In this document: one piece after another, positions 49,713 through 60,764 of the stretch
Numbering within the stretch: position 1 is the first letter of the stretch
Layout of the letters: each line of letters starts with the position of its first letter
Assembly: GCA_902729315.2 (NCBI GenBank)
Contig: LR746270.1
Span: forward strand, 2,970,501-3,034,500
Direction of reading: 5' to 3'
DNA: 64,000 nt
From: Spirodela intermedia
Lineage: Eukaryota; Streptophyta; Magnoliopsida; Alismatales; Araceae
Position numbers and translations under genes: made by a program
Notes under the pieces: generated by a model
Database searches by the model: none
Seen by the model: only the letters and a program-made list of their open reading frames with translations
Told to the model about the DNA's origin: nothing

Positions 49713-51327
49713 AAGTCTTCATTATCATAAGTTAATAATTATTAAATAATATAGTTTTAGCCTTAACTCATGATAAATAGACTTATATTTGTGTTAAAGT
49801 GTGAAAAGTAGTTTTCAATTGAAACTTTTGGATAATTATGTGATTTTATATAATTTTTATAGTCTTATTTTTGAGATAAATGAAGAACAAGAAATCAAAA
49901 TAAAAATATTACAAAATGGGGGGACCTGCCGGCCAGTCAAACCCGCAAGTGGGTTAGAAGTGCAGTCAGGGAGTAGCCGCGAGTAGGGGCTCGAGTGGCT
50001 TGGCTTGGACCAATAAGGGCACGTGTGCACCACTCCCCTTCCACATCATCGGTGGCTAGTCAGCTGTGGGGCAAGAAGTGGTCATACATGTGAGAGAAGA
50101 GACCTTGCTTAGAAAGCTAACATTACTATATATTCATCCGAAAAATCAGCGCACAATCGATGTGGGACTAAACCTGCGTCACACCTTCCTCAAAAGAGGT
50201 AGGCAACTAGCGCGGGTTCGAATCCTCCTAGAACCAAAATTCATATATTTTTATCTAATTATCGTGACTTTCCTGCAGATCGCCGGTGAAGGATTAAGCA
50301 ACGAGAATTGCTGGATCATCAGCGAAAATCTTGTCAATGCGATTTACAGAGTATTGCTAGTAAAATTGCTGAACGATTCGCGATAAAAGGATCATGAATC
50401 CATCGAGTAAATCATCTCCAATTGATCGATGAACAAGCCGTTGTTGGGAAGAGGACGATCCACCAAGAGACGAGTCACCACCTCTTGAGAGCGTACCAGA
50501 TGCGATGAAGAGCCTCCTCTTGTTGTGCGGACTTGAGGATGAAGCTTCCTAACATGCACCCTACTTCCATCTAGCTCCTCTCCGTTGAGTGACAGCCGCT
50601 GGAGAGCCGCAAAGTCACCGTTTTTCCACTCCACTAGGTGACAGCTACTAGAGACGACTTAACGACCCATTTCATTAATCTCTAGACTTCGTGAGAAGAT
50701 CTAGAGATTGCCCATGTCATCTTTGTCCAAGGAGAGCCTTCGAGGCCATGGACACTACACGACGATCCTCCCGAATGCTCAAGATTCCGGTGCATTACCG
50801 ACGCATCACTGTTGTAACGCCGGAACTCTATTTTCATACTTTCAACTTACTTTACGCTTCATTTAGTGATAGTTTTTGTGATTTTAATTTATCAAAATAT
50901 ACTTTGTTCTATTATGATTCTTCTGGCTTTTATAGATCTTAATTCGATCAATTAAATCATCTATAATCGCTTACGTAAGAATCGTTGAACGGAACTCTGT
51001 TTCTGCCTGATTCACGTTTGTCAAGTGCTGACGTCATCCTGACAACACCCTTATTTCCTTTTTTCGTGAATTTTAGATATATTTCCTTTTCATTTCCTAG
51101 TATAAAATTCATAGAAAATTATATTGAGAAATTTTTTGAATAATTACCAGATATTATATTACATCCATATGTTTGACCTAGAAAATTACTACTATTTTTA
51201 GAAGTTTTATTGAATTATAATCGATATATTTATTCAAAAATACTTCTAAATATTTAAAATTTTTTATTTTTTAGTTTTATAAATTTTAGATTTACGTGAT
51301 TTAATATACAATGATTGAGTCGCGTCA
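49713..51327 (+). mobile_element. Nested copy of the about 1.6-kb LTR-like element with GTGAG target-site duplication
   Basis: This full-length copy is inserted into another copy of the same family. GTGAG occurs at 49708-49712 and 51328-51332, and removing the insert restores collinearity with the family consensus. It ends CGCGTCA. The first few bases expected from other copies (TGAT) are missing or merged with the duplication. Confidence 0.85.
50214..50236 (-). other. tRNA 3'-end-like motif within the LTR-like element
   Basis: The plus strand reads like a tRNA T-loop plus acceptor ending in CCA (ggttcgaatcc then tcctagaacca). Similar motifs lie at equivalent sites in the other copies (near 39880, 45510 on the opposite strand, and 51345). 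On the minus strand it begins TGG, as a primer-binding site for a tRNA would. Confidence 0.4.
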
Positions 51328-52460
51328 GTGAGCAACCGGCACGAGTTTGAATCTTCTTAGAGCCAAAACTCATATTTTTTTATCTAATTATCGTGACTTT
51401 CCTATAGATCACCAGTGAAGGATTAAGTAACCAAAATCACTAGATCATTAGTGAAAATCTCGTCAACACAATTCAAGGAGCATTGTTACTAAAATTACTC
51501 AATGATTCACGATAAAAGGATTACGAATCTATTAAGTAAAGCATCTCCGATTGATCGATGAATAAGCCATCGTTCGAAAGAGGACGATCCACTAGAAGAC
51601 AAGTTGTCACCTCTTGAGAGCGTACCGAATACAATGAAGAACCTCTTCTATCTATGGAGACCTGAGAATGAAACTCCCTGACATGCGCCCCACCTTTATC
51701 CAGCTCCTCTCTATCAGGTGACAGCCGCTAGAGAATCACAAAGTCGCCATTTTTTTGCTTCGCTAGGTGACAGCTGTCAGAGATGATTCGATGACCCATT
51801 TCATTAATCTTTTGACTTCACAAAGAGATCTAGAGATTGCCCACATTGTCTTTGTTCAAGGAAAGCCTTTGAGGCCATGGACATTACATAATGATCCTCT
51901 CGAACGCTTAAGATTCTAGTGCATTGTTGACACATCACCGTCGCAACGTCAGAACTCTGTTTTCCTACTTTCAACTTACTTTACGTTTCATTTAGTGATA
52001 ATTTGTGTGATTTTAATTTACCAAAATATACTTCATTCAATTACAATTCTTCCAACTTTTACATATCTTAATTTGATTAATTAAATCGTCTATAATCACT
52101 TACAAAAGAATCACCGGGCAGAACTCTATTTCCATCTAATTCTCATTCGTCGGGTGCGGACATCATCTTGACGTCTGCACCCTTATTTCTCTTTTTCGTA
52201 AATTTTAAATATATTTCCTTTTCATTTTTAAGTATAAAATTCATAAAATATTATATTCTTTGAAGAAAATTTTAAATAATTACCAGGTATTATATTGCAT
52301 CCCTATGATTGACTGGAAAATTACCACTATTTTTAGAATTTTTATCGAATTATAATTGATATATTTATTCATAAATAATTCTAAATATCTAAAAATTCAT
52401 ATTTTTTAGTTTTATAAACTTTAAATTTGCATGACTTAATATACAATGGCTGAGTCACTT

Positions 52461-54322
52461 GTTTCATGAATAGAAACAAGTGGAGTGTTAAACCAAGATT
52501 ACCCTATGAATTATTTTAGTGAGAAATTAAATGATGCTAAACTTAAATATTTCACTTACGATATTGGAGACATTATTCACTATCTTAGGAATTTATATTT
52601 TATTATGACCATGTCGCATTACCATATGTGAACCTAAAAGAAAACTAGACCCACAACATGGCCATGGGGATGAGTTTCTACAAGTGAATGCATTTTTCCT
52701 CAAGTATGAATTGGGGGCTGATAATAGAGTTGATGATACCCTTAGTTGTTGAACACTCTTACTATCTATGATAAGCATTGAGGTGATTCGCTTTGAAAAG
52801 ATAAAAGAGGTTTGTGGAGATTGCCCCAACTTTAGTCAGAGAGTTAACACTCTTAGATCAACACCTTCTAAAGAAATTAAAAATTATTTACTACATGATA
52901 AATATTTATTTAAAGGGCATCGATCATGCATTCCATGTACTTCTATTTGAGCCTTTTTAGTATGGGAAATACATGCAGGTGGCCTCACTAGTCATTTTGG
53001 GAGAAACAAAACTATGGACATGGTTGAAGATCAATTTTATTGGCCTAGTCTTAAAAGGGATGTTAAAACTGTTCCACGATGTCATACATGTGTTCTAACA
53101 AAACAAAAGAAACAGAATACTAGATTATATACTCCACTTCTTGTTCCCACATGCCTATAAAAGATGTTAGCATGAATGTTTTTTTTAGGCTTACCTAAAA
53201 CCCAAAAGAAACATAATTCTATTCTTGTTGTTGTTGATAAGTTTTCTAAAATGGATCACTTTATACCTTGTTTTAAAACTTCATATGCATATAAGATTGC
53301 TAAATTATATTTTAATGAAATCATAAGACTTCATAGGCTACGAAAAATATTAGTGTTGGATAGAGATGTGAAATTTAGTAGTTACTTTTGGAAAATATTA
53401 TGGGATATTATGGGAACCAGATTACAATCTTCTACAGAATTTCATCCTCAAACTGATTGTCACACTCAAGGGGTGAAAAGGAGCCTAGGAAATCTTTTAA
53501 GATGCTTAGTTCAAGAACACTTAGGAATGTGGGATTTGATACTTCCAAAGGCTGAGTTTGCATACAATAGTTCTGTTAATAGAACTGTAAGATTGAGTCC
53601 TTTTAAAGTACTCCATGGATATAAACCTAGAAAATCTATTGACCTTATTCCTATGTCAATGTATTCTAGAATTTCAGAATCAGCATTCTTTTGCACAACA
53701 TATTTAGAGCATGCATAAAGATATTCCTCATCGTATCCATAGTAGGACAGTATCATATAAGAGTCTACCTCACTCTCACAAAAAATTTAAAGAGTTTCAT
53801 GATAGAGATTTTTTTCATGATCTGAGTGAGGCCAAAAAAAGTTTATGTCGGGCACTATTACGAAGTTACATGCTTGTAGTGCAGGACCTTTCACAACTTT
53901 GAAACAGATTAGAATGAATACATATGTTATTGACTTGCCAATTGATTGGGGAATTAGCTCTACTCTCAATATCTCTGATTTAGTTGTGTATCAAGGTCCA
54001 CCAACTATTCCTAGTGATCCATTTGAGCCTGGTCCATCCTTTGTGAGCGAACCAAAACCCGAGTGTCCACCAGCTATATTTTCTGCATGACATGAGTAAA
54101 TAGACAACATACTGGATAAAGAAATTACCTCTAATAGAAAAGAAAACTTTTAGGGATTCCTTGTACGCAGGAAAGGACATCTGCCATCAGATGATTCATG
54201 GATTTTTTTTTTTTTTGAGTGATAAAAGTTTGACCTCATTCTGAGGTTACATAAGTGGGATCTCATTCGCACAAGGGGCGAGGATGACATGGAGGGTGAA
54301 AGACCTCTTTTTTTAGAGGGGA
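52461..54322 (+). mobile_element. Ty3/gypsy chromovirus-like fragment (RNase H to polypurine tract)
   Basis: The plus-strand translation shows RNase H relics (NYFSEKLNDAKLKYFTYD), then an integrase zinc finger (HAGGLTSHFGRNKT, CHTC). An integrase core open frame at 53176-53718 follows (SILVVVDKFSKMDHFIPC, LDRDVKFSSYFWK, FAYNSSVNRT), and then the chromovirus C-terminal segment (LHACSAGPFTTLKQI, YVIDLPIDWGISST). The catalytic Glu of DDE appears replaced by Gln in the HPQTD region. No chromodomain is visible. A polypurine tract AGAGGGGA at 54315-54322 is followed by an LTR-like TGTGATAA at 54323. The fragment lacks its 5' half. Confidence 0.85.
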
Positions 54323-54726
54323 TGTGATAATACTGGAGATAGACTCCAGTTCGCTCATCATAGTTAAAGAAACCTGTTGATCTGCAGTTGGGCTGAAAGA
54401 GCTTTTGAGTTCATGAAGTTGGAATATCTGGTTGACAGTAGTAGGACGTGTAAACTTCCATGTTGTGCACCATGAGATGTTCCTGTAAGACAAGAATTTG
54501 CTGTAGTAAGTGGTTCTAAGAACGAAATAAAATGATATAAAGTGGTGAGAAAAGAGTTGTTATGATAGTGAGGAGTATAGAACAATGCCGGAGTATGACA
54601 ATAAGCCCAAATATGAATTTGCCTTCCTAGTGTTGCACACGTCTAATCTTTTTTTGAGGGCCCTTTCCCTCACCCTCCACTAATTGTCTATGATGGGCTA
54701 GTGATTTCAGGAAAAGAAGGAGGCTG
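54323..54726 (+). mobile_element. Start of the 3' LTR of the chromovirus fragment
   Basis: Sequence beginning TGTGATAATAC directly follows the polypurine tract, as an LTR should. It runs until the poly-T marking the LINE 3' end. Its continuation may be the LTR-like block after 58412. Confidence 0.5.
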
Positions 54727-57700
54727 TCTCTCTCTTTTTTCTTTTTTCTTTTTTTTTTCTTTTTTAAAAAGAGAGAAAGGGAGGGAGAAAGAAATAGAGA
54801 ATCGAGAAAGAGAGAGAAGAGAGAGGGTCAATCCTATGGATATAGATCTTTTCTTTCTCATGGGTTCAAGCTGGCTGATGGTACTAATGAGATCTTGAGA
54901 GAGGTGCTAGGTTGGCGATTCACAACTAGTTTGGCAGGTCTGATGTGCTATAGACCTATAGTTCAAAAGTAGGCAGATGTCAACATGTGCTGATAGTTCT
55001 ATGTCCTCACTACTTGAGGGTGATAGATAATAGATGTGAGGTGATTATGAGGAGAGTAATGATTGGAAGTAGTGTACCCGAGCGGATTACGATGTGCCTT
55101 ATTGTCCGTCTTGTGTTGATAGGCAAAATGCATTCCACATCGGTGGTATAGGATGAACGCCATGATGATGTCATAGTTGTGGCTTGTGATAGACCTGAAA
55201 ACAGAAACAAAGGAAGCACGTACCTGTATCTCCATTGTGGTCTTCAGCAGCCAATAGTAACCACCCTTGATCTCCTCCAAGCAATACGCCACTGCCGTGG
55301 AGGGGCTGGTAGTGGAGTGCGGTGTATGCGTAAAGAGGGTATGCCGAGTCGCTCAAGTCTATGAGCACCTCGGGCTGCGATGGGCATGTCCTGCCAAAAA
55401 GAGAAGACTGTCCTCCGATGCGATCTGACTCCATGCGTAGCAAGGGCGTTGGCTATCTGATTCCCTTCTCGGAACTGATGCGTAATGGTTGTGATGCGTC
55501 CTCGACATCGCATGATGTCTGCCCAGATATTCTTGAGCCTCCAATGAGGACAAGAGTCTGCACGTAACATGTCCACTAACACTTTGGAATCAGATTCTAA
55601 GACAATATTAGTAATATTTTGCTCCTCACAAAGAAGCAAACCATCCCGTATTGCCATAGCCTCTGCCTCAGTATTAGTTCGTATATTATAAAAGTTCGAA
55701 AAGGCAAAGAGAATGCATCCTGTACTATCATGTAAAATACCTCCTCCTCCAGATGGTCCAGGGTTGCCTTGAGATGCTCCATCGACGTTGAGTTTCCACT
55801 GTCCAACTCTCGGTGGTGTCCATCTAACAGATCGGATAGTAGTCCAGGTCTGTGTAGATATGATATGGAGTCCCCAAAGCCCAAAAGCCTCACAAACAAA
55901 ACGCAAGCATTTCGTTTTGTTTGGCACTAAGGAATGAGTACTTCGAAGCCATTGTGTTACGTGCCTCATAATTTCTGTGACACGCATCACTTGGCCTGCA
56001 AATCGAGATGAGTTACGTCCCTTCCATATTTCCCATAACATATATGCTATAGAGATACGGATAAAGGGACTAAGCTTGACACTCGTCGGTGAGTCAATGA
56101 CTCTCCTAAAGACCTCTAGTAGTGGTCTCATAGGTCTATACGAGAGCATTGAAAGCCAATTCGCTAGAAGTTGACGCCAACACTCGACAGCGATATCACT
56201 ATGGAAAAATAGATGTTCCATACTTTCGTTCGTCGTGATGGAGCAACAATGACATCTCCTTTCCACCTCTTGATCGGTGAGAATCACTCGATCGTCGGTG
56301 GGTAGTCCTCGGTGCATGAACTTCCACAGGAAGAATGAAACACGAGGTGTGATGGCCGGATGCCATATGAGATTTCCCCAAAATGTCTTTGGGGAGCGGT
56401 TTCTAAAGTGCTCCTAAGAGGAGCTACAAGAGAAACTGCCATCTACGGTAAGTGTCCAGATGGGTTGGTCCTCAGTAAAACTCATCTCAGTCATGGTGAT
56501 GGCTAGTAACAAGTCCGACGGTAGTCCATGCCTCTCAATAAGTAGACGAGTGTCTCCTTGGAGAAGCTGGGCTACCGTCAAGCGAGGCCAAGAGGATGTG
56601 AAAGTGGTAAAACTGGCCAATAGTGTGTCCTCTAACCAAGTGTTGTACCAGGCACTGATCGTGCCTCGCCCTACTCGCCAACGAATAAGGGGCATCATCT
56701 CTAACCAATGTCGCTGCCAGTCTGCCCATCGTTTGACTCCTTTGATGTCAGCCGGCTGTCAAGCCCACTCACCATATTTGGTTGACACAAAAGAGCCTAG
56801 CACCGATGGTGTAGTCCTCATCCTCCAAACGAGTTTCTTTTGAAGCATGTTGAGTACATCTTGAGGGCGCCGAATACCTAGGCCACCTTCATCCGTAGGT
56901 CGACATGCTTTCTCTCAAGAAACTCGACGTTGGCGACGAGGTCCCTCAAGTTGTCCATCCCAAAGGAAGGACGTGCATATCCGTCTAATAGTCTGTAAGA
57001 CGGTGTCTGGTACCTCATGGACTGCCAAAAGGTGTAATGGCATGCTCATGAGGACATGGCGTATCAACTGAATCCGTCCTCCAGGGGATAGAAGCTGTAA
57101 CTTCCATCCCGCTAATTTCTTCCTCAACTTCCCCACTAGGGCGTCAAAATAGTGTATGCGCCTACGGCCGAGGAAGATAGGACATCCTAGATATTCAAAA
57201 GGTGAGTGTCCACGAGAGAACCCTGTTAGGCCCTGGATGCGTCGTATGGTCTCTATGGGGGTAGAAGGGCCTACCATGAAGCTACTCTTCGAGGCATTTA
57301 CGAGTTGACCTGCAGCTCGCTCATACCTCGAGATAATACTCATGAGCCTTCTAATGGATGTCTCACATCCATTGAGGAAGAGTATCGCATCATCAGCAAA
57401 GAGGGAGTGTGAGATGATCGGACAACCCCTCTTCGAGTAGTATGGTCGGATAAGTCCTTGATTGATCGCTCGAGTGAGGGATCGACTGAGGACTTCTTCG
57501 ACCAAGATGAAGAGGGTGGGTGATAGTGGATCGCCCTGTCGTAGACCTCTCGTGGCCGTGAAGAATGGTGTAGAGCTACCATTCACCAATAAAGAGAAGT
57601 GATTCTCTCTAACACATGCATCGACTAAGTCAATGAAGTCGTCGGTGAATCCAAAGCATCTAAGAACCTTAATGAGGAAACTCCACTCTATCCTATCAAA

Positions 57701-58412
57701 GGCCTTCTCCATGTCTAATTTGATGATGATGTTGGAGCCTCGACAGTCATGGCCAAGGGACTGTGCTAGTTCATGTATTAGCATGATGTTATCGTGAATG
57801 TACCGTCCCTTGACAAATCCGCATTGCTCTGGAGATATAAGTCTATCAAAGAAACTACTCAATCTACGTGTAACGATCTTAGATACAACTTTATAACACA
57901 CGTTACATAAACTGATAGGTCGAAAGTCTCTAAATGAAGTTGGGGTAGTCACCTTCAGTATAAGTGCAAGGAAGGTGGCCTTCCAACTTCGTGTAAAGAC
58001 TTTACGATGAAAGATTTCCTTGATAGCTTGGATGAGATCAGTGCCAACGATATCCCAACATGAAACATAAAAATCAGCTGGGAAACCATCAGGCCCGGGT
58101 GCACGATGTCTGCTCATAGAGAAAACTACTTCCTTGATCTCTTCTCCCGTGGGTATGGCTATCATGAGAGAGCTCTCATGGTGAGTGACTAATGATGGGA
58201 TCGAAGTGAGCATATCATCAGAAATCTCGATCGGCTGAGAGGTTAAGAGAGTACGAAAGTACTCAACCCCTGCCTCCTGCATGCGGGAAAGGTCCTGATC
58301 ATATGTCTCTAAAAGGGAGGTATAATCTGAACGTGAGCGGTGAGCGACTAATGCATGAAAGAAACGAGTGTTTCTATCAATAAATTGCTCCCGATCTTCT
58401 CCAGCTTTATCA
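54727..58412 (-). mobile_element. L1-type LINE with reverse transcriptase and RNase H, 5'-truncated
   Basis: The minus-strand translation is continuous apart from about three stops. It begins with the DRNTRFFHA segment typical of plant LINE ORF2. Reverse transcriptase follows (RHRAPGPDGFPADFY, FRPISLCNV, SPEQCGFVKGR, DMEKAFDRIEW, GLRQGDPLSPTLF, and the active-site box FADDAILF at about 57375). Then come a zinc-type C-terminal region (RRCHCC....HLFFHSD) and an RNase H domain at about 55300-55800 (LNVDGASQGNPG, NTEAEAMAIRDGLL, LESDSKVLVD). The 3' end is an A-rich tail, seen as T/C-rich at 54727-54768 on the plus strand. The endonuclease and ORF1 are absent. Stops occur near 56896, 56757 and 56413. 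Confidence 0.92.
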
Positions 58413-58419
58413 GGATGGG

Positions 58420-59174
58420 TTCACTACACACTCGGCAGAGTTGGTGAGGAGCACAAGAGATGGAACTTGTGACCACATCAACAGCATACAGGCTGGAGCA
58501 CATTTACGAGTGATTTTTAGTATTATTAATTTCATTTAATGTGGCTTGCCTTTTTCGAGGATGCCACATTAAATGCTCGCATTGAATGCGGAGAGGAGAA
58601 ATGGAGTGCGAGGGAGAAACAGTCAGCTGGAAGACTAATTCTTACAAACTCAATGGCCCATTTATGGGCTGAGTAGGCCACGAACCATAACGGTGCAGGT
58701 GGAAGGAAGGAAAACTGTTTGGGACATTTCCTAAGCTTCTTGCTGTCATGATTACCGAGGTGACTGTGAGGTGCCTATAAATAGAGGGTCACCTCTCTTG
58801 ATTCAGAGCAACACAGAGCAACTCTCTTCTACCTTTGTTTCACCATAGAAAGAGTGTTTGGAAGAGAGCTTCCAAGAAAGATCTCTTCGGTTAGTGAGTG
58901 CATCAGAGGGCCAAGATTAAGAATCCGTTCTTTGAGATCCTAGAAGGGTCAAGATCAGAGATTTTGTCTCTAAGTTCCTGAGGAGTAATTCTCTCGTACT
59001 ACTTTTCACATCTAGTGGAGCTTTCGTCCTTGCCCGTAGACGTAGGAGGCCAATCACTGAACCATGTAAAATTCTTGTGTTAGTACTCTTGTTGTGAGTT
59101 GTTCTTTCTTCTACCTATTTCACATTGTGAGCATCGCTTCCGCTGAAGTCCATATAAGACGTCTTGCTCTAACA
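58420..59174 (+). mobile_element. LTR-like block with TATA box
   Basis: A TATA motif (tataaatagag at 58776) precedes a region with an R/U5 feature common to plant LTRs ('cgtagacgtaggaggccaatc' to 'gaaccatgtaaaattcttgtg'). The block ends near tctaaca at 59174. No coding frame is seen and the left boundary is not resolved. It may be the remainder of the chromovirus LTR that starts at 54323, with the LINE inserted inside it, or a separate solo LTR. Confidence 0.45.
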
Positions 59175-60190
59175 ATTAATGTTGTCTTTTGTGTTGTTTT
59201 TGAACCCTATATAAATTCTCATGATCTTATACGTGGTAGAGAAGAATTTTTTAGACTCGTTGTCTGTTTTACTACGTGAAGAGAGGCTGTGAAAATCGTG
59301 CATCACCACTCCGTGAAGGGGCCACCGTGAAGGTCGCGTATGCTCGTTCTGTGAAGGAGATGCCGTGAGCAACCCATCCAGCACCACCACATCCATCCTT
59401 CTTCGCCCACACTTTCTTCTATCATCATCACCACCACTATACCTTCCTTTTCTCCGCCACACTATCACCGTTTCACTTTCACCATTTCTAACTTCTGCCA
59501 ACACCATCCGACGTCATCATCATCATCTCTGCATCTAATGCCTACATCTTCCTCTCCACCGACCGCAGCCCACCTCTTGTCATCACCACCATCAGTCCAA
59601 CCTCCGCCTCTGTCCATTCCATCCTTCCCCGCATCCCTTCGCTTCCTCCACCCTGCACAACTCAGTCATGTTTTCCTTTCTTTATTCTCGCCCACCGGTT
59701 AAGCTTAAGTCCCGGTTCACTGTAACGTGAATTCCAGGACTGAACCGCAGCTATTGATCAACGACGAGGACAGTTAACCCTCTGCCAAGCAACGTCTAGC
59801 TTCAATGCACAATCCATCATCAAGCTGACGTTTACTTCAACACCAGGGTTATTTTTTAACTCTTTATCTTTCCATTATGAGTTATTTGTTTTTTTAGTAT
59901 ATTCTTTTGCAATATTGTCATGGTGTGATCCTAGATAGGTCCCTGAATATATAGTTGGTGGACATAGTAAGAGAGAGAACCCACATGATCCGCACAATTC
60001 AATTTATTGACTGTAGGAGCACCCTAATCTCTAGCAATTCGTTAATTGCGTCAACCCAATCCTTTTCAATTCTTGTGGGAATACTCGGACCGAGCTTATT
60101 CAATCCCTCTAGATCTCTTAAGTCATTTGTGAGAGTCATGCATAGTTTTTTGTCCTAAGTTAAATTAGTCTAACATTATCTTGTCCCACA
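59175..60190. other. Spacer, possibly residual retroelement leader
   Basis: A C/T-rich His/Ser/Pro-coding-like stretch lies at 59340-59680, followed by AT-rich sequence. No domain is recognised. This is the distal 5' flank of the CYP85A gene. Confidence 0.5.
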
Positions 60191-60191
60191 T

Positions 60192-60604
60192 CAGATACAC
60201 AGACTTTCATGCATGTAAATATAGACTTTTAGTGTACACAGGATCACAGGGAGATAATGTCGTCTGCCTGCGCACGCGCGAGGACCACGAGTGCCCACCA
60301 TGGCTGAAGATGTGGTAAGGTTGGTCTCTCATCGCGCACCGTAAAACATAAGGGCCGAAACTACCGTCAATTTCAAAGCCCCTAGTCAACAGTTCGATTG
60401 ATATCCATGACCACGCCAAAGTTTTAATAGTCTCTCTCTCGTAGGGATACATGGACTTCTACGCGGGCAAATATAGACTTTTACTGTGCACAAGATCACG
60501 GGCAGATAACGTTGTCTGCACACGTAGAACATAAGGGCCAAAACGACCCTTAATCTCAAAAACCCTTGCGAGTCCAAGCTGACCGAGTACCTTGATCCTG
60601 ATTG
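60192..60604 (+). repeat. Tandem duplication in the CYP85A promoter
   Basis: Unit A (about 60192-60410) and unit B (about 60445-60604) share 'aaatatagactttta', 'gatcac.gg.agataa', 'cataagggcc.aaac' and 'aatctcaaa'-type words in the same order. Unit B lacks about 80 internal bases. A CGCACG (reverse of CGTGCG, a BZR1-type BRRE motif) lies at 60271-60276 in unit A. Confidence 0.75.
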
Positions 60605-60639
60605 GTAGTCAAGAATCATAAGTCATAAATAAGAACTTC

Positions 60640-60646
60640 TATAAAA
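60640..60646 (+). promoter_or_regulatory. Probable TATA box of CYP85A
   Basis: TATAAAA lies 119 bases upstream of the ATG at 60765 and just downstream of the tandem duplication, at a plausible distance for a short 5' UTR. Confidence 0.6.
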
Positions 60647-60764
60647 TTATAATTCAACTTTTCTTCTACAGATATCCCCCTCCCGTTCGAGCTGCTCTCA
60701 CTCCTCCCGCCGCCGCATTAGTCACTCTTCCTTCTTCTAAGCGTTGTAAGAGCGCAAAGGGGCA

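Larger units (their letters stand above)
49205..52459 (+). mobile_element. Outer copy of the about 1.6-kb LTR-like element, split by a nested copy
   Basis: The left part (49205-49712) and right part (51328-52459) join into one element collinear with copy 1, interrupted at the segment 'gggtgggtgag/caaccggc'. The left end is poorly preserved, so its exact start is uncertain. The right end reads tgagtcac before chromovirus sequence begins. Confidence 0.78.

Noticed and set aside
55361-56843. Plus-strand frames opposite the LINE
   Set aside because: Antisense shadows of LINE reverse transcriptase and RNase H coding sequence.
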